12,172 nt of DNA from Rubrivivax sp. (GTDB lineage Bacteria > Pseudomonadota > Gammaproteobacteria > Burkholderiales > Burkholderiaceae): the NCBI GenBank assembly GCA_004211235.1, contig SEEY01000066.1, forward strand, positions 1 to 12,172, read 5' to 3'. Within the stretch, counting starts at the first letter, position 1; every line of letters begins with the position of its first letter. The notes below the pieces were generated by a model. That model searched no databases, had not been told where the DNA came from, and saw only the letters and a list, made by a program, of their open reading frames with translations. Positions 1-6,608 of the stretch are shown here, in pieces. The position numbers and the translations under genes were made by a program.

Positions 1-1085
1 TCCTTTACGAAGCCATCATCGCCGCCAAGACGGTGCCCTGGGCCCGGCTCGGCGTGGCGCGCACGGAGGTGGCCAGCGGCAACCTGCAACAGGCCCGCCG
101 CACGCTGGAAAACCTGATCGGCGACCTGCCCGACTATGCCGACTCGCATGACCTGATGGGGCATGTGCAGATGGAGCAGGGCGACCTGAAGGAGGCGCTC
201 AAGACCTACCAGACGGCGGCAACGCTCACGCCCGGCTGCCTGCTGCGCCTGCAGCGCTGCGGTTCGCTCGGCTTCTACACCGGCGAGCGTGCGGATGCGC
301 TGAAGATGCTGGAGCGCGCCATGTCCCAGGGCTTGCGATCCAAGCTCTTCGACATGCTCAGCCTCGTGCTGATCGGGCTGATGCGCTTCGACAGCAAGGA
401 CTACAAGGGCTTCAAGTACGTCCACGATGCGGTGGCTGCGGCGCTGGAGCGCGCACCCGGCTCGATCCGGCTGCAGCGTTTCGAACTGGTCTTTCGCGGT
501 CTGGCCTTCCTGCTCGACCGGCGCGTCGGCCAGGCCGTGATCGTGGCGCGCGAATTCACGGAACATGCGTCCAGCGGCAACTTCGACCTTGAAGCCGCCT
601 CGCTGCTGACGGCCCTGTGGATACGCCTGTCCAGCCAGGAGCTCGAGCTGGAAGAGATGATGCCCATCCTGCGCGACCTGGGCATGCGGCATTGCGCGGC
701 CAAGGCCAGCACGGAGATCCTGGTTGCCGTGACCGAGGCTCACCTTGGCGCGGCCGAGCAGTTCCGCGAATGCCATCAGAAGATCTTCAGCGTCGCCGAG
801 ACGGCGATGCGCCATTCGCTGCGCGGCAGCGCCAAGATCGCGGTCGAACTGCTGATCCAGCAAGGCGAGCAGACCCGCAACGCCAAGCTCATCGACATGG
901 CTGGCCTGGTGCTGAAACGCCATGCCGAGAAGATCGAGGGCGCCCACGAACTGGCCGAGCAGATCGAACAGCTGAGCGGCCTTTACGTGAAGCCGATGGC
1001 CGGCGGCCCCGCGAAGCGCGCCGCCGGGGGCGTCGCCTTGCGCACCGCCTCAGCACCGGCCGAAACGCCGACAGAAACCGCCTGA
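1..1085 (+). CDS. TPR-repeat protein, C-terminal part (probably of a receiver-TPR response regulator)
   Basis: The reading frame is open from the left edge (first full codon at base 3), so the true start lies outside the window and 360 C-terminal residues are visible. A GTG at 33 is only an internal valine. About three TPR-like helical hairpins can be read at visible residues 11-44, 45-78 and 79-112, with the usual pattern of small residues and 'GDLKEALKTYQ'-type helices. The rest is alpha-helical without recognisable catalytic residues, and it ends in a low-complexity Ala/Pro/Thr-rich tail. The style of the repeat region resembles betaproteobacterial response regulators that carry an N-terminal CheY-like receiver followed by TPRs. 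That receiver would lie upstream and is not visible, so this part is inference. TPRs mediate protein-protein contacts; no partner can be named. The next gene starts about 106 bases downstream on the same strand. Confidence 0.75.
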   Translation, partial: LYEAIIAAKTVPWARLGVARTEVASGNLQQARRTLENLIGDLPDYADSHDLMGHVQMEQGDLKEALKTYQTAATLTPGCLLRLQRCGSLGFYTGERADALKMLERAMSQGLRSKLFDMLSLVLIGLMRFDSKDYKGFKYVHDAVAAALERAPGSIRLQRFELVFRGLAFLLDRRVGQAVIVAREFTEHASSGNFDLEAASLLTALWIRLSSQELELEEMMPILRDLGMRHCAAKASTEILVAVTEAHLGAAEQFRECHQKIFSVAETAMRHSLRGSAKIAVELLIQQGEQTRNAKLIDMAGLVLKRHAEKIEGAHELAEQIEQLSGLYVKPMAGGPAKRAAGGVALRTASAPAETPTETA

Positions 1086-1191
1086 CAAGCACCGCCACCG
1101 GTCCCTGCGGACCTTGGTCGGCGGTCCACAACATGCACGGCGCACGGCGTCGCGGCGAGAATGCCGGCCGCCCTCCTTCCTGTCGCCACCG

Positions 1192-2853
1192 ATGCCCCTG
1201 CTCAAGCGCCTGCTCGCCTGGTTCCGCCCCGACACCACCCGTCCGCTGACGCAGGTCTGGCTGGCCGCGCTCTGGATGGGCCTGCTGGCCAACTGGCCGC
1301 TGTGGCAGCAGTTGCACGGCATGGACGATGTGCGGCCGTTCTTCATCGTGGCTTTCGCAGGCATGGTGACGGCCGCCACCGGCGCACTGCTCAGCCTGCT
1401 GGCCTGGCCGCGGCTCATCAAGGGCGTGCTCGTCGTGCTGCTGCTGAGCGCCGGGGCGCTCGCCCATTTCATCGGCAGCTACGGCATCGTCTTCGACCCC
1501 ACCATGGTGACGAACATGGTGCAGACCGACGTGCGCGAGACCCGCGATCTGCTCAGCTGGCGGCTGCTGGCGAGCATGGCGCTGCTGGGTGCGCTGCCGG
1601 CGTGGTGGCTGCTGCGCCGGCCCGCGCCGCCGCGCCAGGCGCTGTCGAAACGGCTGGGCGGCAATGTCGCCGCCTTTGCTCTCGGTCTCGTGGCGATGGT
1701 GCTGCTGGCGCTGAGCGTCTTCGCCGACCTGTCGTCGACGATGCGCAACTACAAGAGCCTGCGCTACATGGTCACGCCACTGAACGCCGTCTATTCGGTC
1801 AGCAGCGCCGGCTTGCGGCGCCAGGCCGCGCCCAGCGGGCCGCCGGCCGTCATCGGCGCCGATGCTCACCTGCTGCCGCGCGCCGATGGTGCCAAGCCGC
1901 CCCTGCTGCTGCTCGTGGTGGGCGAGACCGCCCGTGCAATGAACTTCAGCCTCAACGGCTACACGCGGCCGACCAACCCGGAGCTGGCCCGGCTGCCGGT
2001 CGTCTCGATGCGCCAGGTCACGTCCTGCGGCACGGCCACGGCCGCATCCCTGCCCTGCATGTTCTCGCCGCTCGGTCGCGAGGCCTTCGGCGACCTGAAG
2101 GGCGCACAGGAGAACCTGCTCGATGTCCTGCAGCGGGCCGGACTGGCCGTGCTGTGGCTGGACAACCAGAGCGGCTGCAAAGGCCTGTGCGATCGCGTTC
2201 CAAACAGCTTCACGGCCAAGCTGCCCGAGGGTGCTGCGCCGCTGCCGGCGGGCATGTGCGACGGGGAAGAGTGCTTCGACGAATCGCTGCTGCATGAGCT
2301 GGACAAGCGCATCGCCGCGCTGGACCCCGAGCGTGTCAGGCGCGGGCTCGTGCTGGTCATGCACCAGATGGGCAGCCACGGGCCGGCCTACTTCAAACGC
2401 TCTCCCCCCGACCTCAAGCCGTTCCAGCCTGAATGCCGCAGCAATGCGCTGCAGCAGTGCCCGCGCGAGCAGGTCGTGAACGGCTATGACAACACGATCG
2501 TGACGACCGACCGGCTCCTGGCGCGCAGCATCGGCTGGCTGCAGGCGCAGCAGGGCTTCGATGTCGGCATGCTCTATGTCTCGGACCACGGCGAGTCGCT
2601 CGGCGAGAACGGCCTCTACCTGCACGGCATGCCCTATGCCATGGCGCCGAAGGAACAGACGCACGTGCCGATGGTGTTGTGGGTGCCCGAGGGCAGTGGC
2701 CTGGCGGCATCGTTGAAGCCCGGCTGCCTGCAGTCCCTGCGGGACAGGCCGGCGTCGCACGACAACCTCTTTCATACGGCGATGGGCTGGGTGGGCGCCC
2801 GCGCCGACGTCTACAAGCCCGATTGGGACTTGTTGGCAGCCTGCCGCCGCTGA
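1192..2853 (+). CDS. eptA: Lipid A phosphoethanolamine transferase (EptA/MCR family)
   Basis: This 553-residue inner-membrane enzyme should move phosphoethanolamine from phosphatidylethanolamine to lipid A in the periplasm, lowering surface charge and polymyxin binding. Five hydrophobic segments lie at about residues 21-40, 48-72, 77-96, 122-141 and 158-180. A periplasmic sulfatase-fold domain follows from about 235. Zinc and catalytic positions of the family are present: Glu245 in 'VVGET', nucleophile Thr281 in 'SCGTATAASLPC', His391/His396 in 'HQMGSHGP', Asp465-His466 in 'SDHGES', and His478. Paired cysteines in 'SGCKGLC', 'CDGEEC' and 'PECRS...QQCP' match the family's disulfides. I chose ATG 1192 because it gives the normal N-terminus; a TTG at 1114 would add 26 non-membrane residues. 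No clear ribosome binding site precedes ATG 1192. Only 12 bases separate its stop from that of the convergent radical SAM gene. EptA versus another family member cannot be settled from sequence alone. Confidence 0.9.
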   Translation: MPLLKRLLAWFRPDTTRPLTQVWLAALWMGLLANWPLWQQLHGMDDVRPFFIVAFAGMVTAATGALLSLLAWPRLIKGVLVVLLLSAGALAHFIGSYGIVFDPTMVTNMVQTDVRETRDLLSWRLLASMALLGALPAWWLLRRPAPPRQALSKRLGGNVAAFALGLVAMVLLALSVFADLSSTMRNYKSLRYMVTPLNAVYSVSSAGLRRQAAPSGPPAVIGADAHLLPRADGAKPPLLLLVVGETARAMNFSLNGYTRPTNPELARLPVVSMRQVTSCGTATAASLPCMFSPLGREAFGDLKGAQENLLDVLQRAGLAVLWLDNQSGCKGLCDRVPNSFTAKLPEGAAPLPAGMCDGEECFDESLLHELDKRIAALDPERVRRGLVLVMHQMGSHGPAYFKRSPPDLKPFQPECRSNALQQCPREQVVNGYDNTIVTTDRLLARSIGWLQAQQGFDVGMLYVSDHGESLGENGLYLHGMPYAMAPKEQTHVPMVLWVPEGSGLAASLKPGCLQSLRDRPASHDNLFHTAMGWVGARADVYKPDWDLLAACRR

Positions 2854-2865
2854 ACTTCCGGCGAG

Positions 2866-3990
2866 CTAGAAAAGGTCGCTCTGTGCCGACGGCTTGCGCG
2901 GCGGCTTGAAGAGCGCCAGCTGAACCGCACGCCGCTTGTTGCGCAGGCCCAGCTTCGTCACCGCCCGCTGGAACCGCGCCTGCAGCAATTGCGCCCAGAC
3001 GCCTTCGCCGGTGAAGCGCGTGCCGAAGCGGGCGTCGTTGTCCTTGCCGCCGCGCATGTCGCGGATGCGGGCCATGACCCGCTCGGCGCGTTCGGGGAAG
3101 TGGCGCTGCAGCCAGTCCTGGAACAGCGGATTCACTTCCCAGGGCAAGCGCACCGGGATGCTGAATGCGCTGCTCGCGCCGGCCGCCGCCGCGGCTTCGA
3201 GGATGCGCTCCAGCTCGGGTTCGTTGATGAACGGGATGATGGGCGACACGCTGACGCCCACGGGCACGCCGGCCTCCGCCAGCGCCTGGATCGTGCGCAG
3301 GCGCCGGGCAGGCGCGGCCGCACGCGGCTCGAGGATGCGGGCGAGGTCGTTGTCCAGCGTCGTCACCGACAGGTAGACCGACACCAGCCCCTGCGCCGCC
3401 ATCGGTGCGATCAGATCAAGGTCTCGCTCGATGCCGCTGCTCTTCGTGACGACGGAGAACGGGTGGCTGCATTCGGCCAGCACCTCGACGATGCGCCGCG
3501 TGATGCCCAGCTTGCGTTCGACAGGCTGGTAGGCGTCCGTCGCCGTGCCAAGCACCAGCGACTTGGGCTCGTAGCGCGTGCCGGCCAGCGTCTCGCGCAG
3601 CCGCTCGGCGGCGTTGACCTTGGCGACGATGCGCGTCTCGAAGTCCAGGCCCGGCGACAGGTTCAGGTAGCTGTGCGTGGGCCGTGCAAAACAGTAGATG
3701 CAGCCGTGTTCGCAGCCGCGGTAGGGGTTGATGGAATAGTCGAACGAGATGTCCGGGGACTGGTTGCTCGTGACGATCTTCTTCGCCTGCTCCTCCATGA
3801 CCTGCGTGGCCGGCGCGAGATGCTCCTCGGTGGCTTCCTGGTCGAGCGAGCCCCAGCCGTCGTCATACTGCTCGCGCTCGCGCAGCTCGAAACGATGCGG
3901 CATCGACGTCGCCGTGCCGCGGCCCTTGATGGAGTCGACGGAAACGAGGCTGGGCTGGGCAGCAGCGATACGGGTTGGAGCGGGCGGCAT
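2866..3990 (-). CDS. PA0069-family radical SAM protein (SplB/DNA photolyase-like, COG1533 type), SOS-controlled
   Basis: This 374-residue protein carries the radical SAM cluster motif Cys93-x3-Cys97-x2-Cys100 in 'YRGCEHGCIYC', which binds a [4Fe-4S] cluster and S-adenosylmethionine. Other family marks are 'IKGRGTAT' and 'RFE' near the N-terminus, 'VLGTATDAYQPVERK' after the cluster, and 'LPWEVNPLF' and 'RFGTRFTGEG' toward the C-terminus. The family is related to spore photoproduct lyase and often named a DNA repair photolyase; the substrate is unknown. I chose ATG 3990 because it gives the usual short leader before 'IKGRGTAT'; an upstream frame reaching 4110 adds residues unlike the family. 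The start codon abuts a LexA-type operator and there is no Shine-Dalgarno sequence. PA0069 is, from memory, part of the LexA regulon in Pseudomonas aeruginosa, which fits. A role in DNA damage repair or tolerance is inference. The gene is divergent from trxC and convergent with eptA. Confidence 0.9.
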   Translation of the reverse strand: MPPAPTRIAAAQPSLVSVDSIKGRGTATSMPHRFELREREQYDDGWGSLDQEATEEHLAPATQVMEEQAKKIVTSNQSPDISFDYSINPYRGCEHGCIYCFARPTHSYLNLSPGLDFETRIVAKVNAAERLRETLAGTRYEPKSLVLGTATDAYQPVERKLGITRRIVEVLAECSHPFSVVTKSSGIERDLDLIAPMAAQGLVSVYLSVTTLDNDLARILEPRAAAPARRLRTIQALAEAGVPVGVSVSPIIPFINEPELERILEAAAAAGASSAFSIPVRLPWEVNPLFQDWLQRHFPERAERVMARIRDMRGGKDNDARFGTRFTGEGVWAQLLQARFQRAVTKLGLRNKRRAVQLALFKPPRKPSAQSDLF

Positions 3991-4009
3991 ACTGTTAATA
4001 TATACAGTA
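3990..4009. promoter_or_regulatory. LexA (SOS) operator
   Basis: The core reads CTGT-TAATATAT-ACAG (3992-4007): the exact CTGT-N8-ACAG LexA consensus with an all-A/T centre in otherwise GC-rich DNA. It extends to the 7-base inverted repeat ATACTGT (3989-3995) and ACAGTAT (4004-4010). It overlaps the start codon of the radical SAM gene, so bound LexA would block its transcription. trxC starts about 176 bases away on the other strand and is a less likely target. Confidence 0.85.
3996..4003 (-). promoter_or_regulatory. Candidate -10 region of the radical SAM gene inside the LexA site
   Basis: On the minus strand the centre of the LexA site reads ATATATTA, containing a TATATT hexamer that ends six bases before the ATG at 3990. 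If this is the -10 element, transcription would begin at or near the start codon and the mRNA would be leaderless. I find no good -35 hexamer at normal spacing, so this is a weak inference. Confidence 0.35.
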
Positions 4010-4070
4010 TTGTGCGGCACGCGCGGCGAAAGTGTGATGGCTGTTCTCAATCTCGCAGATGTACCGACAG

Positions 4071-4094
4071 GAGGCGCCTCTCGAGCGAGTCGAG
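4071..4094. repeat. Two adjacent short palindromes upstream of trxC
   Basis: GAGGCGCCTC (4071-4080) is a perfect 10-base palindrome. It is followed directly by CTCGA-GCGAG-TCGAG (4080-4094). Both lie between the LexA site and the trxC start, about 90-115 bases upstream of trxC. They could be an operator or an mRNA hairpin; short GC palindromes also arise by chance. Confidence 0.25.
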
Positions 4095-4173
4095 CCGTCG
4101 TCCTACGCAAACGCCACTACCCTTGCGGCATCGTCTGCCTGCGTCGATACGAACGTGGGCCCACCCTCGCCTC

Positions 4174-4179
4174 AAGGAG
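4174..4179 (+). promoter_or_regulatory. Ribosome binding site of trxC
   Basis: AAGGAG lies six bases before ATG 4186. It fixes the trxC start within a much longer open frame that extends far upstream on the same strand. Confidence 0.8.
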
Positions 4180-4185
4180 CTTTCC

Positions 4186-4608
4186 ATGCTGCTCGTCTGC
4201 CCTCATTGCGGCACCCGCAACCGGGTTCCTGACGAACGCCTGGCAGAGGGTCCGTCCTGCGGACGCTGCGGCGAGGCCGTCGCGCCACTGAAGCCGGTCG
4301 CCCTGGGCGACGCAGACCTGCCGCCCTATCTCAGTGGCACCGAAGCGCCGGTGCTGATCGATTTCTGGGCCGGCTGGTGCGGGCCCTGCCGTACCTACGC
4401 GCCGCAGTTCGAGCAGCTTGCCGCCACGCGCCCCGACATCCGCTTCATCAAGGTGGACAGCGACGCCGCGCCTCAGACCAGCAGCCGCTTCCAGATCCGC
4501 AGCATCCCGACGACGCTGCTGTTCCTTCAAGGGCGCGAGGTTGCCAGGCAGAGCGGCGCGATGTCAGCGACCCAACTCGGCGCGTGGGTGGACCATGTGC
4601 TGCGCTGA
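4186..4608 (+). CDS. trxC: Thioredoxin 2 (zinc-binding thioredoxin TrxC)
   Basis: This 140-residue cytosolic protein-disulfide reductase has the two parts expected of TrxC. An N-terminal zinc ribbon carries 'CPHC' (Cys5, Cys8) and 'CGRC' (Cys25, Cys28). A thioredoxin fold follows with the active site 'WAGWCGPC' (Cys65 and Cys68) and the cis-proline loop 'SIPTT' (Pro108). Length matches the family. ATG 4186 is fixed by an AAGGAG six bases upstream and by the conserved first residues 'MLLVCPHCG'. It reduces disulfides using electrons from thioredoxin reductase, and in other bacteria it is induced by oxidative stress. No OxyR site could be identified here. The downstream receiver gene starts inside its last codons, so the two are probably co-transcribed and translationally coupled. 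Confidence 0.95.
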   Translation: MLLVCPHCGTRNRVPDERLAEGPSCGRCGEAVAPLKPVALGDADLPPYLSGTEAPVLIDFWAGWCGPCRTYAPQFEQLAATRPDIRFIKVDSDAAPQTSSRFQIRSIPTTLLFLQGREVARQSGAMSATQLGAWVDHVLR

Positions 4609-4978
4609 CGGATCGCAGCTGCGCGTGCTGGTGGTCGACGACGACGTCGACTCCGCCGAGTCGCTCGCGTTCTGCCTCCAGGTGGAAGGCCGCGCGGTGC
4701 AGTACGCCACCTGTGGCGAGGACGCGCTCCGGATGTCCGAAACCTTCGCGCCCCATGTCGCGTTGATCGACATCTTCATGCCCGAGCTGGACGGCCATGC
4801 GCTGGCGGCGGAGCTGCGCAGACGCTTCGGCAAAGACGTCATCGTCGTCGCCGTCACGGGCGCGCTCAAGAGCATCGAACTGGACGACTTCGATGCCCAC
4901 CTGATGAAGCCCATCGACTTCGTGCAGCTGGACCTGATGCTGGCGCGTCGCCAGGCGGACGGGCAGCGGCTGCCGTAG
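4595..4978 (+). CDS. Stand-alone CheY-like response regulator receiver
   Basis: This 127-residue protein is almost entirely a receiver domain with no output domain. The acidic pocket is 'VDDDVDS' (Asp15-Asp17), the phospho-acceptor is Asp59 in 'ALIDIFMPELDG', the switch threonine is Thr88 in 'VAVTGA', and the conserved lysine is Lys105 in 'LMKPID'. All phosphorylation residues are present, so it should accept phosphate from a histidine kinase, but no kinase is encoded in the window. I chose ATG 4595 because it is the last start before the domain; it overlaps the 3' end of trxC by 14 bases. Longer in-frame starts back to 4418 would only read trxC in the wrong frame. The first residues include adjacent cysteines (Cys2, Cys3), with others at 27 and 40. 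A functional link to the thioredoxin is suggested only by the overlap. Confidence 0.85.
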   Translation: MCCADGSQLRVLVVDDDVDSAESLAFCLQVEGRAVQYATCGEDALRMSETFAPHVALIDIFMPELDGHALAAELRRRFGKDVIVVAVTGALKSIELDDFDAHLMKPIDFVQLDLMLARRQADGQRLP

Positions 4979-4986
4979 CGCGCCAG

Positions 4987-5018
4987 GCGCGCTGCCCGGC
5001 GGGAATCGCGCAGCGCGC
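4987..5018. terminator. Hairpin between convergent genes (possible bidirectional terminator)
   Basis: GCGCGCTGC (4987-4995) and GCAGCGCGC (5010-5018) form a 9-base perfect stem with a 14-base loop. It lies between the stop of the receiver gene and the stop of dnaB, which converge here. Neither strand has a T-run after the stem, so intrinsic termination is uncertain. Confidence 0.4.
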
Positions 5019-5026
5019 AAGCCGGG

Positions 5027-6451
5027 TCAGTATTCGTCCCTCTCCACGCCGACGTAGCCCGGCGCGAGGTTCTCGAATTTGGTGTGCATGCGCTGGAACA
5101 TCAGCTTCACGGTGCCCACCGGGCCATTCCGCTGTTTCGCAATGATGATCTCGGCCACACCCGGCTCCTTGCACTCGTCCTTGGTGTAGTACTCGTCGCG
5201 GTAGATGAACATGATGATGTCCGCGTCCTGCTCGATGGCGCCCGATTCGCGCAGGTCGGACATCATCGGCCGCTTGTCGGGCCGCTGCTCCACCGAGCGG
5301 TTCAGCTGCGACAGCGCGATGACCGGGCAACGCAGCTCCTTGGCCAGCGCCTTCAGGCCGCGCGAGATCTCGCCCAGCACCGTGGCGCGGTTCTCCTCGC
5401 TGCCGCCGCCGTTGCCGCTCATCAGCTGCAGATAATCGATGACGATCAGTCCGAGCTGACCGCTGATGCGCGCCTGACGGCGGGCGCGGGCGCGCACCTC
5501 GCTGGGCGACAGGCCGGGGCTCTCGTCGATGTAGATGCTGGCCTTGCCGAGCTTGTCGACGGCCTCGGAAAGCCGGTTCCACTCATCGTCCTTGAGCTGG
5601 CCGGTGCGCAGATGGCTCTGGTCGATGCGGCCGATGGAGCCGACCATCCGCAGCGCCAGCTGGGCGGCGCCCATTTCCATCGAGTAGATGACGACCGGCA
5701 GGCCTTCGTTGATGGCGACGTTCTCGGCGATGTTGACCGCAAAGGCGGTCTTGCCCATCGACGGCCGCGCCGCCAGCACGATGAGGTCGCCACCTTGCAG
5801 GCCGGCCGTCTGGCGGTCCAGGTCGTAGAAACCGGTGCGCACGCCGGTCACGTCCTGCGCGCCGCTCTCGGCCAGTTCGTTGACACGGTCGATCAGCTGC
5901 ACGACCAGCTTGTCCATGCTCTGGAAGCCCTGCTGGCTGCGCGAGCCCTCCTCGCCGATGCGGAAGATCTTGCCTTCGGCCTCGTCCAGGATCTGAGTGA
6001 CGGCGCGGCCCTGCGGGTTCATCGCCGCGGTGGCAATCTCGTCGCTTGTGGCCACCAATTTGCGCAGGATGGCGCGCTCGCGGACGATCTCCGCATAACG
6101 GCGCAGATTGGCGGCACTCGGCACGCTCTGCGCGATGGAGTTCAGGTAGGCCAGGCCGCCGCACTCGTCGGCACGGCCGACGGACGTCAGCTCGTCGAAC
6201 ACCGTCACGACATCGGCCGGCTTGCCTGCGTTGATGAGCTTGCCGACCGCCGCGAAGATGTGCTTGTGCTCGAAGCGGTAGAAGTCGCTCTCGGTCACCA
6301 GGTCGGCCGCCTTGTCCCAGGCCGAGTTGTCAATCAGCAGGCCGCCGAGCACGCTGTACTCGGCCTCGACCGAATGCGGCGGCACGCGCAGGCGCGCAAC
6401 CTCGTCGTCGTACGGCGCAGCGGAAGATGAGGCAGGGAAGATCGCGGACAT
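5027..6451 (-). CDS. dnaB: Replicative DNA helicase DnaB
   Basis: This 474-residue protein is the hexameric ring helicase that unwinds DNA ahead of the replisome and recruits DnaG primase. The N-terminal helical domain spans about residues 20-120 ('VPPHSVEAEYSVLGGLL'), followed by a linker and the RecA-like domain from about 190. Walker A is 'ARPSMGKT' (Lys234, Thr235), Walker B ends at Asp339 in 'LIVIDYLQLM', and the finger region is 'IIAKQRNGPVG' (Lys439, Arg441). No intein or insertion is present and the length is normal. I chose ATG 6451 because the protein then starts with the usual short tail. The frame upstream reaches 6670, but those residues are translated terminator and spacer DNA. 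An exact DnaA box lies four bases upstream, where a ribosome binding site would be expected. The gene follows rplI on the same strand, with a terminator between them. Confidence 0.97.
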   Translation of the reverse strand: MSAIFPASSSAAPYDDEVARLRVPPHSVEAEYSVLGGLLIDNSAWDKAADLVTESDFYRFEHKHIFAAVGKLINAGKPADVVTVFDELTSVGRADECGGLAYLNSIAQSVPSAANLRRYAEIVRERAILRKLVATSDEIATAAMNPQGRAVTQILDEAEGKIFRIGEEGSRSQQGFQSMDKLVVQLIDRVNELAESGAQDVTGVRTGFYDLDRQTAGLQGGDLIVLAARPSMGKTAFAVNIAENVAINEGLPVVIYSMEMGAAQLALRMVGSIGRIDQSHLRTGQLKDDEWNRLSEAVDKLGKASIYIDESPGLSPSEVRARARRQARISGQLGLIVIDYLQLMSGNGGGSEENRATVLGEISRGLKALAKELRCPVIALSQLNRSVEQRPDKRPMMSDLRESGAIEQDADIIMFIYRDEYYTKDECKEPGVAEIIIAKQRNGPVGTVKLMFQRMHTKFENLAPGYVGVERDEY

Positions 6452-6455
6452 CGCT

Positions 6456-6464
6456 TGTGGATAA
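6456..6464 (-). promoter_or_regulatory. DnaA box upstream of dnaB
   Basis: On the minus strand this reads TTATCCACA, the exact strong DnaA-box consensus, ending four bases before the dnaB start codon. A second, weaker copy (TCGTCCACA, two mismatches) lies 12 bases further upstream at 6468-6476 in the same orientation. DnaA-ATP could bind here and regulate dnaB; this has not been shown. Confidence 0.55.
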
Positions 6465-6525
6465 CGCTGTGGACGAACTGCGAACAGCCGGTGGACCGGG
6501 CGGGAAAACCTGGCCCTGAAAGACA

Positions 6526-6557
6526 GAAGGCCGAAACCTGGAACGGCTTCGGCCTTC
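6526..6557 (-). terminator. Hairpin terminator of the rpsF-priB-rpsR-rplI operon
   Basis: GAAGGCCGAA (6526-6535) and TTCGGCCTTC (6548-6557) make a perfect 10-base stem with a 12-base loop, about 50 bases past the rplI stop. On the minus strand it is followed by a modest pyrimidine-rich stretch (TGTCTTTC). A smaller stem CGGCGT/ACGCCG (6569-6583) lies between it and rplI. The T-run is weak, so some read-through into dnaB is plausible. Confidence 0.6.
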
Positions 6558-6608
6558 GTTTGATGTTGCGGCGTCAGACGCCGTCGCACATCAGGGGAAG
6601 CGAGCTGA

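Noticed and set aside
1100..1113. GGTCC-CTGC-GGACC hairpin after the TPR gene as a terminator
   Set aside because: The stem is only five base pairs and has no T-run, too weak to call.
889..2775. 628-codon minus-strand open frame opposite eptA
   Set aside because: It is Arg/Gln/His-rich, without domains, and antisense to a well-conserved gene: a typical high-GC shadow frame.
2989..4185. Long plus-strand frame running into trxC
   Set aside because: The part before 4186 is antisense to the radical SAM gene and has no family match. trxC has its own ribosome binding site and conserved start.
4037..4291. Possible small gene starting 'MAVLNLADVPTGG' upstream of trxC
   Set aside because: No ribosome binding site or family likeness. 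Its frame runs into trxC out of phase and is Arg/Ser-rich.
5084..6430. 448-codon plus-strand open frame opposite dnaB
   Set aside because: It mirrors the dnaB coding frame with compositionally biased residues and no recognisable domain.
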